DNA of 7,067 nt from Candidatus Njordarchaeota archaeon (GTDB taxonomy: Archaea > Asgardarchaeota > Njordarchaeia > Njordarchaeales > JAHKLH01). Every line of letters begins with the position of its first letter. Within the stretch, counting starts at the first letter, position 1. Positions 1 to 5,624 of the stretch are shown in pieces. The DNA lies in NCBI GenBank assembly GCA_029856635.1, contig JAHKLH010000083.1, positions 1-7,067 on the forward strand. The letters are read 5' to 3'. A model generated the notes under the pieces. The model was not told the DNA's origin, ran no database searches, and saw only the letters and a list, made by a program, of their open reading frames with translations. Both the position numbers and the translations under genes were made by a program.

Positions 1-88
1 GATGTATTTTATATTAAATCCTGATTACATTATTTCATTTTGTGATTAACGAAGAAGATCATAATGAGAAATAAGAAATTCTAAACTT

Positions 89-1222
89 TTACTTATACAC
101 GCGAGAAACTAATTTGGAAAGACGTTTTAGCATTTCTTGCTTTTCTTTTTTGCCGAGTTTGATCTCTTCGATCACATCTTCTAAGAATTCTGCAACTTTT
201 TCCATTCGTTTTACATTAACAGGGTATGGAATTCTATCTTTTCCACCATGTGCAAAAGTATATCTCAATGGATCTTTCCATGAAACTTCAGCTTCATATA
301 TAAGTTCCGCAACCAATGCTAATGCTCTTATTGTTCCTGGACCAATTCCTCGTATTTCCACTAATTCTTCATAGGTTTTAGGTTGAATTTCATATGCTTT
401 CTTCAAAGCATTCCAATTAACTCTTACTGGAAGAATTTTTACAATTACTTCTGGTGTTGGCTTAATTTCTATTTTCTTTCCCTCAAGGAAAGCATCTAAA
501 ATTGTCTCACGTCTTGCCATTCTTAATAGATTACTATAATCCCGCTTTATTCTTGATACTCCCTCCTTAACTAAATCCACAGAAACTTTCTGTGCTTCAA
601 TTGATTCTTTTGATGCCATATTTAGGGCAAAGGGCAATTTTATTTCACCAATGATTTCATGTGGATCTATGACAAAGCTCTTTAGATTCAATGATGTCCA
701 ATGATATCTTCGCGCTGTTTTAAGTCGCGGACACATCCCCTGCTGAATAACGGTCCAGTCACCATCTTTGTCAACAAAGAAAGCGTGATGATATATCTGA
801 TGCTCATCCTGTAAAACAGCATTATCCACTTTCGCAACTAATCTACTTGCTCTAACTAATTCATTAATCTTGCTTTCAGAAAAACCAAATTCTTCACCAA
901 TTTTAATAATATCATTTGGGGCTTCAAGACTTCTTTTTCCCTTACCACCAGCCATCATAATTCCTAAATCTGGAGACAATACCTCACGCAATACACCAGT
1001 AGTTACTGTTGTTACACCGGAGGAATCCCAATCATATCCTAAAACATAACTTAACGCTTGAAACCAAAGTGGATCAGCTAATCGTTTCAATAATTCTTTT
1101 TGTCCATATTCTAATATGATGATTTCAAAGATAGGCCTTGCCAATTTTCGCATTCGTGAAATTAACCATGGTGGTGCTTTTCCGTCATGTAAGCGTAACT
1201 CAAACACTGCGGTTTTCTTCAT
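89..1222 (-). CDS. DUF763 family protein with helix-hairpin-helix motif
   Basis: The 377-residue protein matches the DUF763 family, which is widespread in archaea, occurs in some bacteria, and has no established function. Family hallmarks visible here are the N-terminal LHDGKAPPWL block (11-20), the WFQALSYVLGYDWDSSGVTT region (53-72), GGKGKRS (92-98), HHAFFVDKDGDWTVIQQGM (145-163) and the near C-terminal AHGGKDRIPYPV block (324-335). Residues about 284-305 (YEELVEIRGIGPGTIRAL and following) form a helix-hairpin-helix motif of the kind that binds DNA backbone. There is no signal peptide or membrane segment, so it is cytoplasmic. The length is about normal for the family and the gene looks intact. 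A TATA box about 25 bases upstream of the ATG supports this start and its own promoter. A DNA-associated or repair role is an inference from the HhH motif only; no catalytic activity can be assigned. Confidence 0.93.
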   Translation of the reverse strand: MKKTAVFELRLHDGKAPPWLISRMRKLARPIFEIIILEYGQKELLKRLADPLWFQALSYVLGYDWDSSGVTTVTTGVLREVLSPDLGIMMAGGKGKRSLEAPNDIIKIGEEFGFSESKINELVRASRLVAKVDNAVLQDEHQIYHHAFFVDKDGDWTVIQQGMCPRLKTARRYHWTSLNLKSFVIDPHEIIGEIKLPFALNMASKESIEAQKVSVDLVKEGVSRIKRDYSNLLRMARRETILDAFLEGKKIEIKPTPEVIVKILPVRVNWNALKKAYEIQPKTYEELVEIRGIGPGTIRALALVAELIYEAEVSWKDPLRYTFAHGGKDRIPYPVNVKRMEKVAEFLEDVIEEIKLGKKEKQEMLKRLSKLVSRVYK

Positions 1223-1242
1223 TTTTATTCCTAATTCGCTCC

Positions 1243-1251
1243 ATATAATAT
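1243..1251 (-). promoter_or_regulatory. TATA box of the DUF763 gene
   Basis: On the minus strand this reads ATATTATAT and is centred about 25 bases before the ATG at 1222. Archaeal TATA boxes sit about 26 bases before the transcription start, so the transcript would be leaderless or nearly so. The sequence just before the ATG has only a weak SD-like AGGA. Confidence 0.5.
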
Positions 1252-1255
1252 TCTC

Positions 1256-1281
1256 TATAGAAGTATATTATAGAAGTATAT
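1256..1281. repeat. Perfect tandem 13-bp duplication upstream of the DUF763 promoter
   Basis: The unit TATAGAAGTATAT occurs twice without a gap, at 1256-1268 and 1269-1281, and two further T residues follow. It lies immediately upstream of the candidate TATA box, where archaeal activator or BRE-proximal sites are found. The 13-bp period is not a whole number of helical turns. It may be a regulatory double site or a simple AT-rich duplication; the sequence alone cannot decide. Confidence 0.6.
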
Positions 1282-1313
1282 TTATGATTTTTGCAAATTA
1301 AGTGTCAATATTG

Positions 1314-2009
1314 CTATATTTCATATTTTCCAAGAATAGTAATTAGTAAAGGAGACAAATTATATTTCTTTCCAAATTCTACTGCTAAATTTTTAGTGAC
1401 TCTTTTAGGTAATGAGTTTTTAATTTCAATTAATAATTTCCGCTTAGTATTAATGAAATTTAATAAATTCTTTGCAAAAAGAATTAGTCCAATACCAACA
1501 GAGAAAAAAGTTAGTGAGTACATTAGAAGACATAAGAAAGCAAGCATATTCAGAAATTTAATTGATGCTTGGAAATACTCCATTAATAGAGTTAGAAGTG
1601 GTGTTAGAGTTATAATGCAAATCATTATTGCAAATGTAATTATCAGAACCCGAAACCCGAGTGATAATATTCTATCTTCGTTTTCTTGTGTCACTTTTAG
1701 AGAGGTAAATGAAATCAAAAGAATTGATAAATGTGTGGGGATTAAAATAAACAGAACAATAAGAATAACTAAGAACATATATTGTAATCCGCTGTGAAAA
1801 ATCAACGATAGTAATGGTATTAATGCAACAAAGCCGAAAAATGATGCTAGGTAAATCTTTAATGCTAGATTAATCAATTCATCTTGAAACAATGTTCGAA
1901 TTACATTTGCATTATATATAAAAGCCAGCAATGGAAACATTAAGAGAAGATACTCCATGAAGAAAGCTATCATTAGATTGGAATAAAGTAGTTCTTTTAA
2001 GAAAATCAT
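1314..2009 (-). CDS. Hypothetical membrane protein, about five transmembrane helices
   Basis: I do not recognise this 231-residue protein. Hydrophobic segments lie at about residues 13-33, 48-71, 76-104, 118-143 and 153-180, so the first 180 residues are almost all membrane. The tail (181-231) is basic and polar, with KRKLLIEIKNSLPKRVTKNL followed by a short helical stretch ending LLITILGKYEI. By the positive-inside rule this tail is probably cytoplasmic. No enzyme motif, metal-binding cluster or transporter signature is visible. The ATG at 2009 has a TATA-like element about 30 bases upstream and no clear SD. DUF763 follows in the same direction after 91 bases but has its own promoter signals, so co-transcription is not implied. 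Codon use and AT-richness match the neighbours. Confidence 0.75.
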   Translation of the reverse strand: MIFLKELLYSNLMIAFFMEYLLLMFPLLAFIYNANVIRTLFQDELINLALKIYLASFFGFVALIPLLSLIFHSGLQYMFLVILIVLFILIPTHLSILLISFTSLKVTQENEDRILSLGFRVLIITFAIMICIITLTPLLTLLMEYFQASIKFLNMLAFLCLLMYSLTFFSVGIGLILFAKNLLNFINTKRKLLIEIKNSLPKRVTKNLAVEFGKKYNLSPLLITILGKYEI

Positions 2010-2034
2010 TGAAATTATTACATACAGAAAAAAC

Positions 2035-2043
2035 CATAAAAAT
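2035..2043 (-). promoter_or_regulatory. Candidate TATA box of the five-helix membrane protein gene
   Basis: On the minus strand this reads ATTTTTATG and is centred about 30 bases before the ATG at 2009. That predicts a transcription start within a few bases of the start codon. No SD lies between them. The call is moderate because the whole region is AT-rich. Confidence 0.35.
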
Positions 2044-2173
2044 CTGCATTTTTCCTAAAATTGAGATTCCATTAATGAATTCCGTAATTTTTTTGCATAT
2101 TTATCTCCATAGATCCAAATTGAGTCAACGACCGAATTTTATTGGAATGTTACTTATAGCTAAACTTAATAAA

Positions 2174-2182
2174 TTTTTTAAT
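2174..2182 (+). promoter_or_regulatory. Candidate TATA box of the 2211-3085 gene pair
   Basis: TTTTTTAAT is centred at about 2178, in a longer run of A and T (2162-2182). It predicts a start near 2205, a handful of bases before the ATG at 2211. The leader GTATGGGTTATT has no SD, which fits a near-leaderless first gene. The rest of the divergent gap 2010-2210 shows only AT-rich sequence and no supported gene. Confidence 0.4.
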
Positions 2183-2210
2183 CCTTACTCAAAATCTAGT
2201 ATGGGTTATT

Positions 2211-2639
2211 ATGATGAACATATCAAAAGTTTTTTGGGTTTTATCAACAATAGTGTGGATTGCCACATCTGTATTTACGTTTGCTATAACATATGATTCC
2301 GCATCAATTTCTATTAGCTATAATTCCTATACAGAAACACACGCAGATTATGCTGTTGGAGTTATAGTCTTAAATGTTACTCATAGGGGCATTCTTTTTG
2401 ATGCAAAAATTTATTTAAAACTCTCATTGCTCGATTCAGCATCAAATATACTTGTAGAAAACTCAACTGGGGAGCTAATAAGACCAGGTCAAAGTAAGAC
2501 AATAGAATTACGGCTCAGAATAACTCAAGATATCGCTAATCTGATAACTGAGTATAGAGTAAAACTAAGGCTTAATCTGATGAAGTACATTACATGGATA
2601 TCATATGACCTTGAAATAACTCGCCCAGCAGGTGAATGA
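2211..2639 (+). CDS. Hypothetical membrane-anchored extracytoplasmic protein
   Basis: I do not recognise a named family for this 142-residue protein. A hydrophobic segment at about residues 7-27 (after MMNISK) is a signal anchor or signal peptide, so the rest should be outside the cytoplasm. Residues about 30-140 alternate polar and hydrophobic residues in strand-like runs (SISISYNSYTE, YAVGVIVLNVTHRG, AKIYLKLSLLDSA, KTIELRLRIT, YRVKLRLNL) and contain an RPGQSKTIELRLRI segment. This pattern suggests an immunoglobulin-like or CARDB-like beta-sandwich, which is an inference from pattern only. Asparagines in N-V-T (NVTHRG) and N-S-T (ENSTGE) are possible archaeal N-glycosylation sites. The stop overlaps an ATG of the next gene as ATGA, so the two genes are translated from one mRNA. 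ATG at 2214 is an equally possible start. Confidence 0.75.
   Translation: MMNISKVFWVLSTIVWIATSVFTFAITYDSASISISYNSYTETHADYAVGVIVLNVTHRGILFDAKIYLKLSLLDSASNILVENSTGELIRPGQSKTIELRLRITQDIANLITEYRVKLRLNLMKYITWISYDLEITRPAGE
2630..2635 (+). promoter_or_regulatory. Ribosome binding site setting the start of the second gene of the pair
   Basis: AGGTGA is a good archaeal SD sequence. It touches the ATG at 2636 directly but lies exactly 6 bases before the ATG at 2642, which is a normal spacing. It therefore favours 2642 as the true start. Confidence 0.55.
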
Positions 2640-2641
2640 AA

Positions 2642-3085
2642 ATGAGTAAAATCAAAAGTTTACGTAAAATAGTTTCTGCAATCGTTTCCATTTTGTCTTA
2701 TGGCGTTTTTCCAGTATTACTAATACAGCAACTAGAAAAAGGACTAACTATACAAGATACACTTGTGCGAGTAATAGTACCAGCAAATATCATTGGACTT
2801 ATAGCAATGAGCATAATAATCGCAATTTTGTCATTAATTGAAATAAAGGATCGCATAATAGACGGTGCAATATTAAGTACAAGGTACTTCATAATAATGG
2901 TGTACGAGATTTGTTGGTTCCTTTGGATATCAAATTTAATTATATATGCCAATGGAAGTAGCGTGAACTTGGGAATTAATTTAAGTGCTTATGGTGGCCT
3001 AATTCTTTTAGGAACACTACTAACATGGATTTTCAAATATATTGGAAAAGTAACGGAAAAACCCAAGCAAAAAACTAAATCATAA
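2642..3085 (+). CDS. Hypothetical four-helix membrane protein, partner of the gene at 2211
   Basis: This is a protein of 147 residues from ATG 2642, or 149 from ATG 2636, with no family I recognise. Hydrophobic segments lie at about residues 12-30, 43-66, 78-102 and 113-134. The N-terminus (MSKIKSLRK) and C-terminus (TEKPKQKTKS) are both basic, which predicts an even number of helices with both ends in the cytoplasm. The second loop contains IEIKDRIIDG. No catalytic or transport motif is visible. The gene follows a membrane-anchored extracytoplasmic protein with overlapping start and stop, and an SD lies inside the upstream gene. The two products probably act together at the membrane, but the role is unknown. 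A T-rich palindrome follows the stop. Confidence 0.75.
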   Translation: MSKIKSLRKIVSAIVSILSYGVFPVLLIQQLEKGLTIQDTLVRVIVPANIIGLIAMSIIIAILSLIEIKDRIIDGAILSTRYFIIMVYEICWFLWISNLIIYANGSSVNLGINLSAYGGLILLGTLLTWIFKYIGKVTEKPKQKTKS

Positions 3086-3102
3086 TTTAAAGATTCCTAA
3101 CC

Positions 3103-3124
3103 ATAGATTTTTTTATCTATTTTT
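3103..3124 (+). terminator. T-rich palindromic terminator of the 2211-3085 pair
   Basis: ATAGAT (3103-3108), a spacer of six T and ATCTAT (3115-3120) form a perfect inverted repeat 18 bases after the stop codon, followed by more T. Archaeal termination usually relies on T-runs, and two are present here. The facing gene ends at 3226, so a stop signal is expected between them. The rest of the gap 3086-3225 shows nothing else. Confidence 0.5.
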
Positions 3125-3225
3125 ACAAAAACTAAATTCCTATTTCCCAGCAATGCGTATTTTGATTTCACAAGAAGTTGATTATGATTAGTTTGAGAAT
3201 ACATTATAAATAATTCCAAGTTTAT

Positions 3226-4005
3226 TTAAACATCAAATCTCATTAACATGCGCATATTCAGTAATTCTGTTAACTTATTTATAATGATTATCTTCCTGTT
3301 ATAAAAGGGCGTTAAGTCTAAACTCAAGTCGTATCGATCGTTTGCGTATTTTATAATGTAATCTGCTACTTCTTTAACCGTGTATTCGCCACTTCTGTAG
3401 AAATTTGTTCTCCAAAATATTTTCCCTAGTCCAGCGTTTAATGCACCATAGATGTCATAATAGGGATGATCTCCAACAAATATCATTTGTGATTTATCAT
3501 ATTCTTTGGCAATATCAAAGATTTTTTCAAAAGCCTCTGCATGCGGTTTAAGTTTTTCCAGATCATCAGCAGTTAATAAAATGTCAACATAATCAATCAA
3601 TCTTGTTCGTCGCAAAACTGGTAATTGATATTTTCTATAGCCATTAGTAAAAACAATAATTAAGTGCCCCATTTTTTTAATTAAAGATAATACTTCGTGT
3701 GCTTCATCTAGTACCTCTATGAGATTCTTCTTAAGTCCATCAATCATTAATTCGAGAAATAAATCCTTTGAATATGTCTTTCCAAATCTATTAAGAATAC
3801 TTTCTATAATGAAATCCCAATTAAATGCCTCCTTTAATCTTCCTTGTTTCACCAGTTCATAATATGTATTAATGAACATTTCTGAAAATTCGTCGGGGCT
3901 AATATCTAATTTAAGTACTGTTGGTAACTTCCTATATGCATATTTAAAAGCCATGTTTTTTATAAGAGTGCCGTCAAGATCGAAGACATAAACAAATTTC
4001 TTCAA
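3226..4005 (-). CDS. HAD superfamily hydrolase (phosphatase-like)
   Basis: This 259-residue cytoplasmic protein carries all four HAD motifs. Motif I is VFDLDGTLI (7-15), with nucleophile Asp9 and acid/base Asp11. Motif II is FTNG (119-122). The motif III lysine is in KLKPH (151-155). Motif IV is FVGDHPYYD (177-184 region), with Asp179 and Asp184 for magnesium. Residues about 17-100 between motifs I and II are a helical C1-type cap, as in subfamily IA phosphatases such as phosphoglycolate phosphatase-like enzymes. The substrate cannot be read from sequence. The tail beyond about residue 225 is an extra segment after the core. The start is TTG, because the first internal Met (18) would remove the nucleophile. 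A strong SD six bases upstream confirms it. An upstream in-frame TGA limits any longer form. Confidence 0.9.
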   Translation of the reverse strand: MKKFVYVFDLDGTLIKNMAFKYAYRKLPTVLKLDISPDEFSEMFINTYYELVKQGRLKEAFNWDFIIESILNRFGKTYSKDLFLELMIDGLKKNLIEVLDEAHEVLSLIKKMGHLIIVFTNGYRKYQLPVLRRTRLIDYVDILLTADDLEKLKPHAEAFEKIFDIAKEYDKSQMIFVGDHPYYDIYGALNAGLGKIFWRTNFYRSGEYTVKEVADYIIKYANDRYDLSLDLTPFYNRKIIIINKLTELLNMRMLMRFDV

Positions 4006-4011
4006 AGCTCT

Positions 4012-4017
4012 CTCCTC
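4012..4017 (-). promoter_or_regulatory. Strong SD that decides the TTG start of the HAD hydrolase
   Basis: On the minus strand this reads GAGGAG, six bases before the TTG at 4005. It is the clearest SD in the window and supports a non-ATG start that keeps the DLDGT nucleophile motif in the protein. Confidence 0.7.
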
Positions 4018-4038
4018 GTGTATCCATATGTTAATTCA

Positions 4039-4047
4039 ATAAAATAG
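4039..4047 (-). promoter_or_regulatory. Candidate TATA box of the HAD hydrolase gene
   Basis: On the minus strand this reads CTATTTTAT, centred near 4043. It would start transcription near 4016-4020, just early enough to include the GAGGAG SD. The AT-rich context lowers certainty. Confidence 0.35.
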
Positions 4048-4065
4048 CATAGAAATACTGTGAAA

Positions 4066-4074
4066 AATATTTAT
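4066..4074 (+). promoter_or_regulatory. TATA box in the divergent gap, possible promoter of a small RNA
   Basis: AATATTTAT preceded by a purine-rich TGAAAA (BRE-like) is a good archaeal core promoter. On the plus strand it predicts a start near 4097, exactly where a foldable island begins and about 200 bases before the next coding gene. The element is also TATA-like on the minus strand. ATGCA is repeated with a 10-base period just after it (4073-4077 and 4083-4087). Confidence 0.4.
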
Positions 4075-4096
4075 GCACAAAGATGCATCAAAAATT

Positions 4097-4190
4097 GCGA
4101 GATCTTAATAATACGCGCCCTGTTATATGTGCAGTTTGAGGAACGTCCCAAAAGGGACGTCACCTGGGCCAATGAATCTTCGATTTTGAG
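4097..4190 (+). ncRNA. Candidate structured small RNA (unassigned)
   Basis: This island is more G+C-rich than the rest of the 4006-4297 gap and can fold into nested helices. A closing helix pairs 4098-4103 with 4176-4182 (six pairs, one bulged T). GCCC 4117-4120 pairs with GGGC 4166-4169. GTG 4129-4131 pairs with CAC 4161-4163. ACGTCCC 4143-4149 pairs perfectly with GGGACGT 4154-4160 around an AAAA loop. A run of T (4184-4187) and further T-rich sequence follow. A TATA box lies the right distance upstream of 4097. No box C/D or H/ACA pattern, SRP RNA or tRNA is recognisable and no open frame of note covers it. The boundaries are estimates. It could instead be a regulatory hairpin or a chance fold. 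Confidence 0.35.
4143..4160. repeat. Perfect 7-bp inverted repeat with AAAA loop
   Basis: ACGTCCC and GGGACGT flank four A residues. It is the strongest non-tRNA hairpin I noticed in the window, standing out from AT-rich surroundings between two divergent genes. It could be an RNA stem or a protein-binding dyad. Confidence 0.8.
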
Positions 4191-4265
4191 AATTCTTATT
4201 TCACCATAATTACAAAGTGAGGAACTAAAATACTTCAAGAAGATCGTATTACAACATTTATTAGA

Positions 4266-4274
4266 TTTTTAATA
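4266..4274 (+). promoter_or_regulatory. TATA box of the YdjM/DUF457-like gene
   Basis: TTTTTAATA is centred about 27 bases before the ATG at 4298. This predicts a leaderless mRNA starting at that ATG and argues against the GTG at 4289. No SD is present. Confidence 0.5.
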
Positions 4275-4297
4275 AAATGCTATGAATAGTGTTAATA

Positions 4298-4735
4298 ATG
4301 GATGATTTCCTGCATATACTGCTTGCAATAACTATTTTTGGCTTTAAGTGGGAAGTTATTTTAGGATCGGTATTGCCAGACGTACTCTATTATTTTGCAT
4401 TTATCAAGAATAATCTCAAATTAACTGGACTTCGGGAAACCAGACTTTTTATCTGGGGCATGAGATTACACTCCGTTTTTCTGCTTCCAGTCATTTTGAT
4501 GGGTACTTACATAATAACAAGGAATTCATTCTTTTTGTATCTATTTGAAGCTGTTTGTTTGCATCTCCTTGTAGATATGTTAACTCATAGATATCATGGA
4601 CCTCGATTTTTGTGGCCGATTATTGATGAATTCTTTCCACGTGGTCTTGTTCAATGGCATGATAAGAAAGCATTAATTATTATGTATTGCATTGTAGTTC
4701 CATTATTCTTGTTAAAATTGTGCTTGTTCCAGTAA
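4298..4735 (+). CDS. Small membrane protein, YdjM/DUF457-like putative metal-dependent hydrolase
   Basis: This is a 145-residue protein from ATG 4298; a GTG at 4289 would add three residues. It resembles the PF04307 (YdjM, formerly DUF457) family of membrane-bound putative metal-dependent hydrolases, whose role is poorly known. Family-like features are His6 in the first helix (DDFLHILLAI), GSVLPDVLYY (residues 23-32, with the Pro-Asp pair), RLHS (56-59) and HLLVDMLTHRYHG (89-101), followed by FLWPI. The conserved His and Asp residues lie at the edges of hydrophobic helices at about 4-17, 23-36, 58-75, 78-95 and 125-142, as expected for a metal site at the membrane face. The family assignment is by motif and moderate; the length is short for the family. 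There is no operon partner: btpA follows after 73 bases with its own promoter signals. Confidence 0.7.
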   Translation: MDDFLHILLAITIFGFKWEVILGSVLPDVLYYFAFIKNNLKLTGLRETRLFIWGMRLHSVFLLPVILMGTYIITRNSFFLYLFEAVCLHLLVDMLTHRYHGPRFLWPIIDEFFPRGLVQWHDKKALIIMYCIVVPLFLLKLCLFQ

Positions 4736-4780
4736 AAATTGCATCTGAATTCATTCACAATTACTAATCATTAGTTTAAT

Positions 4781-4789
4781 CTTTATTTG
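4781..4789 (+). promoter_or_regulatory. Candidate TATA box of the btpA-family gene
   Basis: CTTTATTTG is centred about 24 bases before the ATG at 4809, so a leaderless start at that codon is plausible. The alternative GTG at 4800 would fall upstream of the predicted transcript start. Confidence 0.4.
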
Positions 4790-4808
4790 GGAATTATTCG
4801 TGATTTGT

Positions 4809-5624
4809 ATGAAGATTCTCTCATTCAATGAAATTTTCGATAAGAATTTTCCAATAATTGGAGTTGTTCATCTTCCACCACTGCCTGGAGCACCATTATA
4901 TGCTGGAAACTTTGATGATATTATTAATCGAGCTTTAAGAGATGCAAAAGTTCTTGAAGAAAATGGAGTTGACGGTATTATCGTGGAGAATTATGGAGAT
5001 AAGCCATTTAGAATTCGTGTAAAAGAGCCTGAAACAATTGCTGCCATGGCGATTATTGTGCATGAAATTATTAAGGAAGCATCCATTCCCGTCGGAGTTA
5101 ATCTTTTGAGAAATAGTGCAATTGAAGCACTTTCCATCGCCTATGTGTGTAAGGCGAAATTCATAAGAGTAAATGCCTATGTAGAACTCATCATCTCTGA
5201 TTCTGGTATTTTACATCCAATAGCCCCTGAACTTCTAAGATACGCATCAAAATTGAATGCAAAAATTGGAATATTTGCTGATATCAAGGTTAAACACGGA
5301 GCTTCTTTATATTTTGCTGATGTAGTTGATGTCGCCAAAGATGCACTTGAAAGAGATTTAGCATCCGCGGTTATAATAACTGGAAGAAAAACTGGAGAAG
5401 CACCAAGCGAGAAAACACTAATAAAATTGAAAGAATCCAAAATATCACCAGTTTTAATTGGAAGTGGTTTTAATCCTAAAACACTACATTTAGCTAGGTA
5501 TGCTGATGGTGCTATTGTTGGTACTTTCTTTAAGATTGAAGGAATCACGGATAACCCCGTAGATCCAAAACGCGTTAAATTACTAGTTAATCTCGTCAAG
5601 GAGAAAGTTAGAAAGTCATGTTAA
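4809..5624 (+). CDS. btpA: BtpA/SgcQ family TIM-barrel protein
   Basis: This 271-residue protein is a clear member of the BtpA/SgcQ family (PF03437). It was named for a cyanobacterial protein needed for photosystem I accumulation, but the family is also common in non-photosynthetic archaea and bacteria, where its role is unsettled. Conserved blocks run through the whole length as expected of a TIM barrel: GVVHLPPLPGAP (18-29), VENYGDKPF (59-67), GVNLLRN (96-102), RVNAY (120-124), DIKVKHG (158-164), TGRKTGEAP (191-199), GSGFNP (218-223) and ADGAIVGTFFK (232-242). The last two resemble phosphate-binding loops of sugar- or nucleotide-processing barrels. It is soluble and full length. The start at ATG 4809 fits the family N-terminus (short leader, then FNEIF and PIIGVVHLPPLPG); GTG 4800 would add three residues. 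A photosynthetic role is not implied here. Confidence 0.92.
   Translation: MKILSFNEIFDKNFPIIGVVHLPPLPGAPLYAGNFDDIINRALRDAKVLEENGVDGIIVENYGDKPFRIRVKEPETIAAMAIIVHEIIKEASIPVGVNLLRNSAIEALSIAYVCKAKFIRVNAYVELIISDSGILHPIAPELLRYASKLNAKIGIFADIKVKHGASLYFADVVDVAKDALERDLASAVIITGRKTGEAPSEKTLIKLKESKISPVLIGSGFNPKTLHLARYADGAIVGTFFKIEGITDNPVDPKRVKLLVNLVKEKVRKSC

Noticed and set aside
114..374. Plus-strand open frame of 86 codons opposite the DUF763 gene
   Set aside because: It lies wholly antisense to a strongly conserved gene, and its Ser/Phe/Ile-rich composition is that of a shadow frame.
1116..1301. Plus-strand open frame over the DUF763 start and promoter
   Set aside because: It is mostly antisense to DUF763, runs through its promoter and repeat, and has no domain or SD.
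1291..1797. Plus-strand open frame of 168 codons opposite the five-helix membrane protein
   Set aside because: The opposite strand has a clean transmembrane pattern and a promoter at its start. This frame has neither.
2009..2296. Plus-strand open frame of 95 codons running into the gene at 2211
   Set aside because: It starts at TTG without an SD, crosses the TATA box of the real gene, and ends inside it in another frame.
2698..2952. Minus-strand open frame of 84 codons inside the four-helix membrane gene
   Set aside because: It is antisense to a gene with SD and operon support; the hydrophobicity reflects the opposite strand.
3154..3192. Mini open frame (12 codons) between the convergent genes
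   Set aside because: It has no SD or promoter and is well within chance for its length.
4137..4149. GAGGAACGTCC resembles the conserved GAGGAAAGTCC block of RNase P RNA
   Set aside because: The block is followed at once by its own hairpin partner. The gap is too short for known archaeal RNase P RNA, and no matching second conserved block or P4 partner is visible.
4097..4215. Box C/D or H/ACA guide RNA in the divergent gap
   Set aside because: No RTGATGA/CTGA pair is present. No ACA box lies next to the closing helix, and no K-turn is evident.
5177..5599. Minus-strand open frame of 140 codons inside btpA
   Set aside because: It is fully antisense to a conserved family member and has no recognisable motif.
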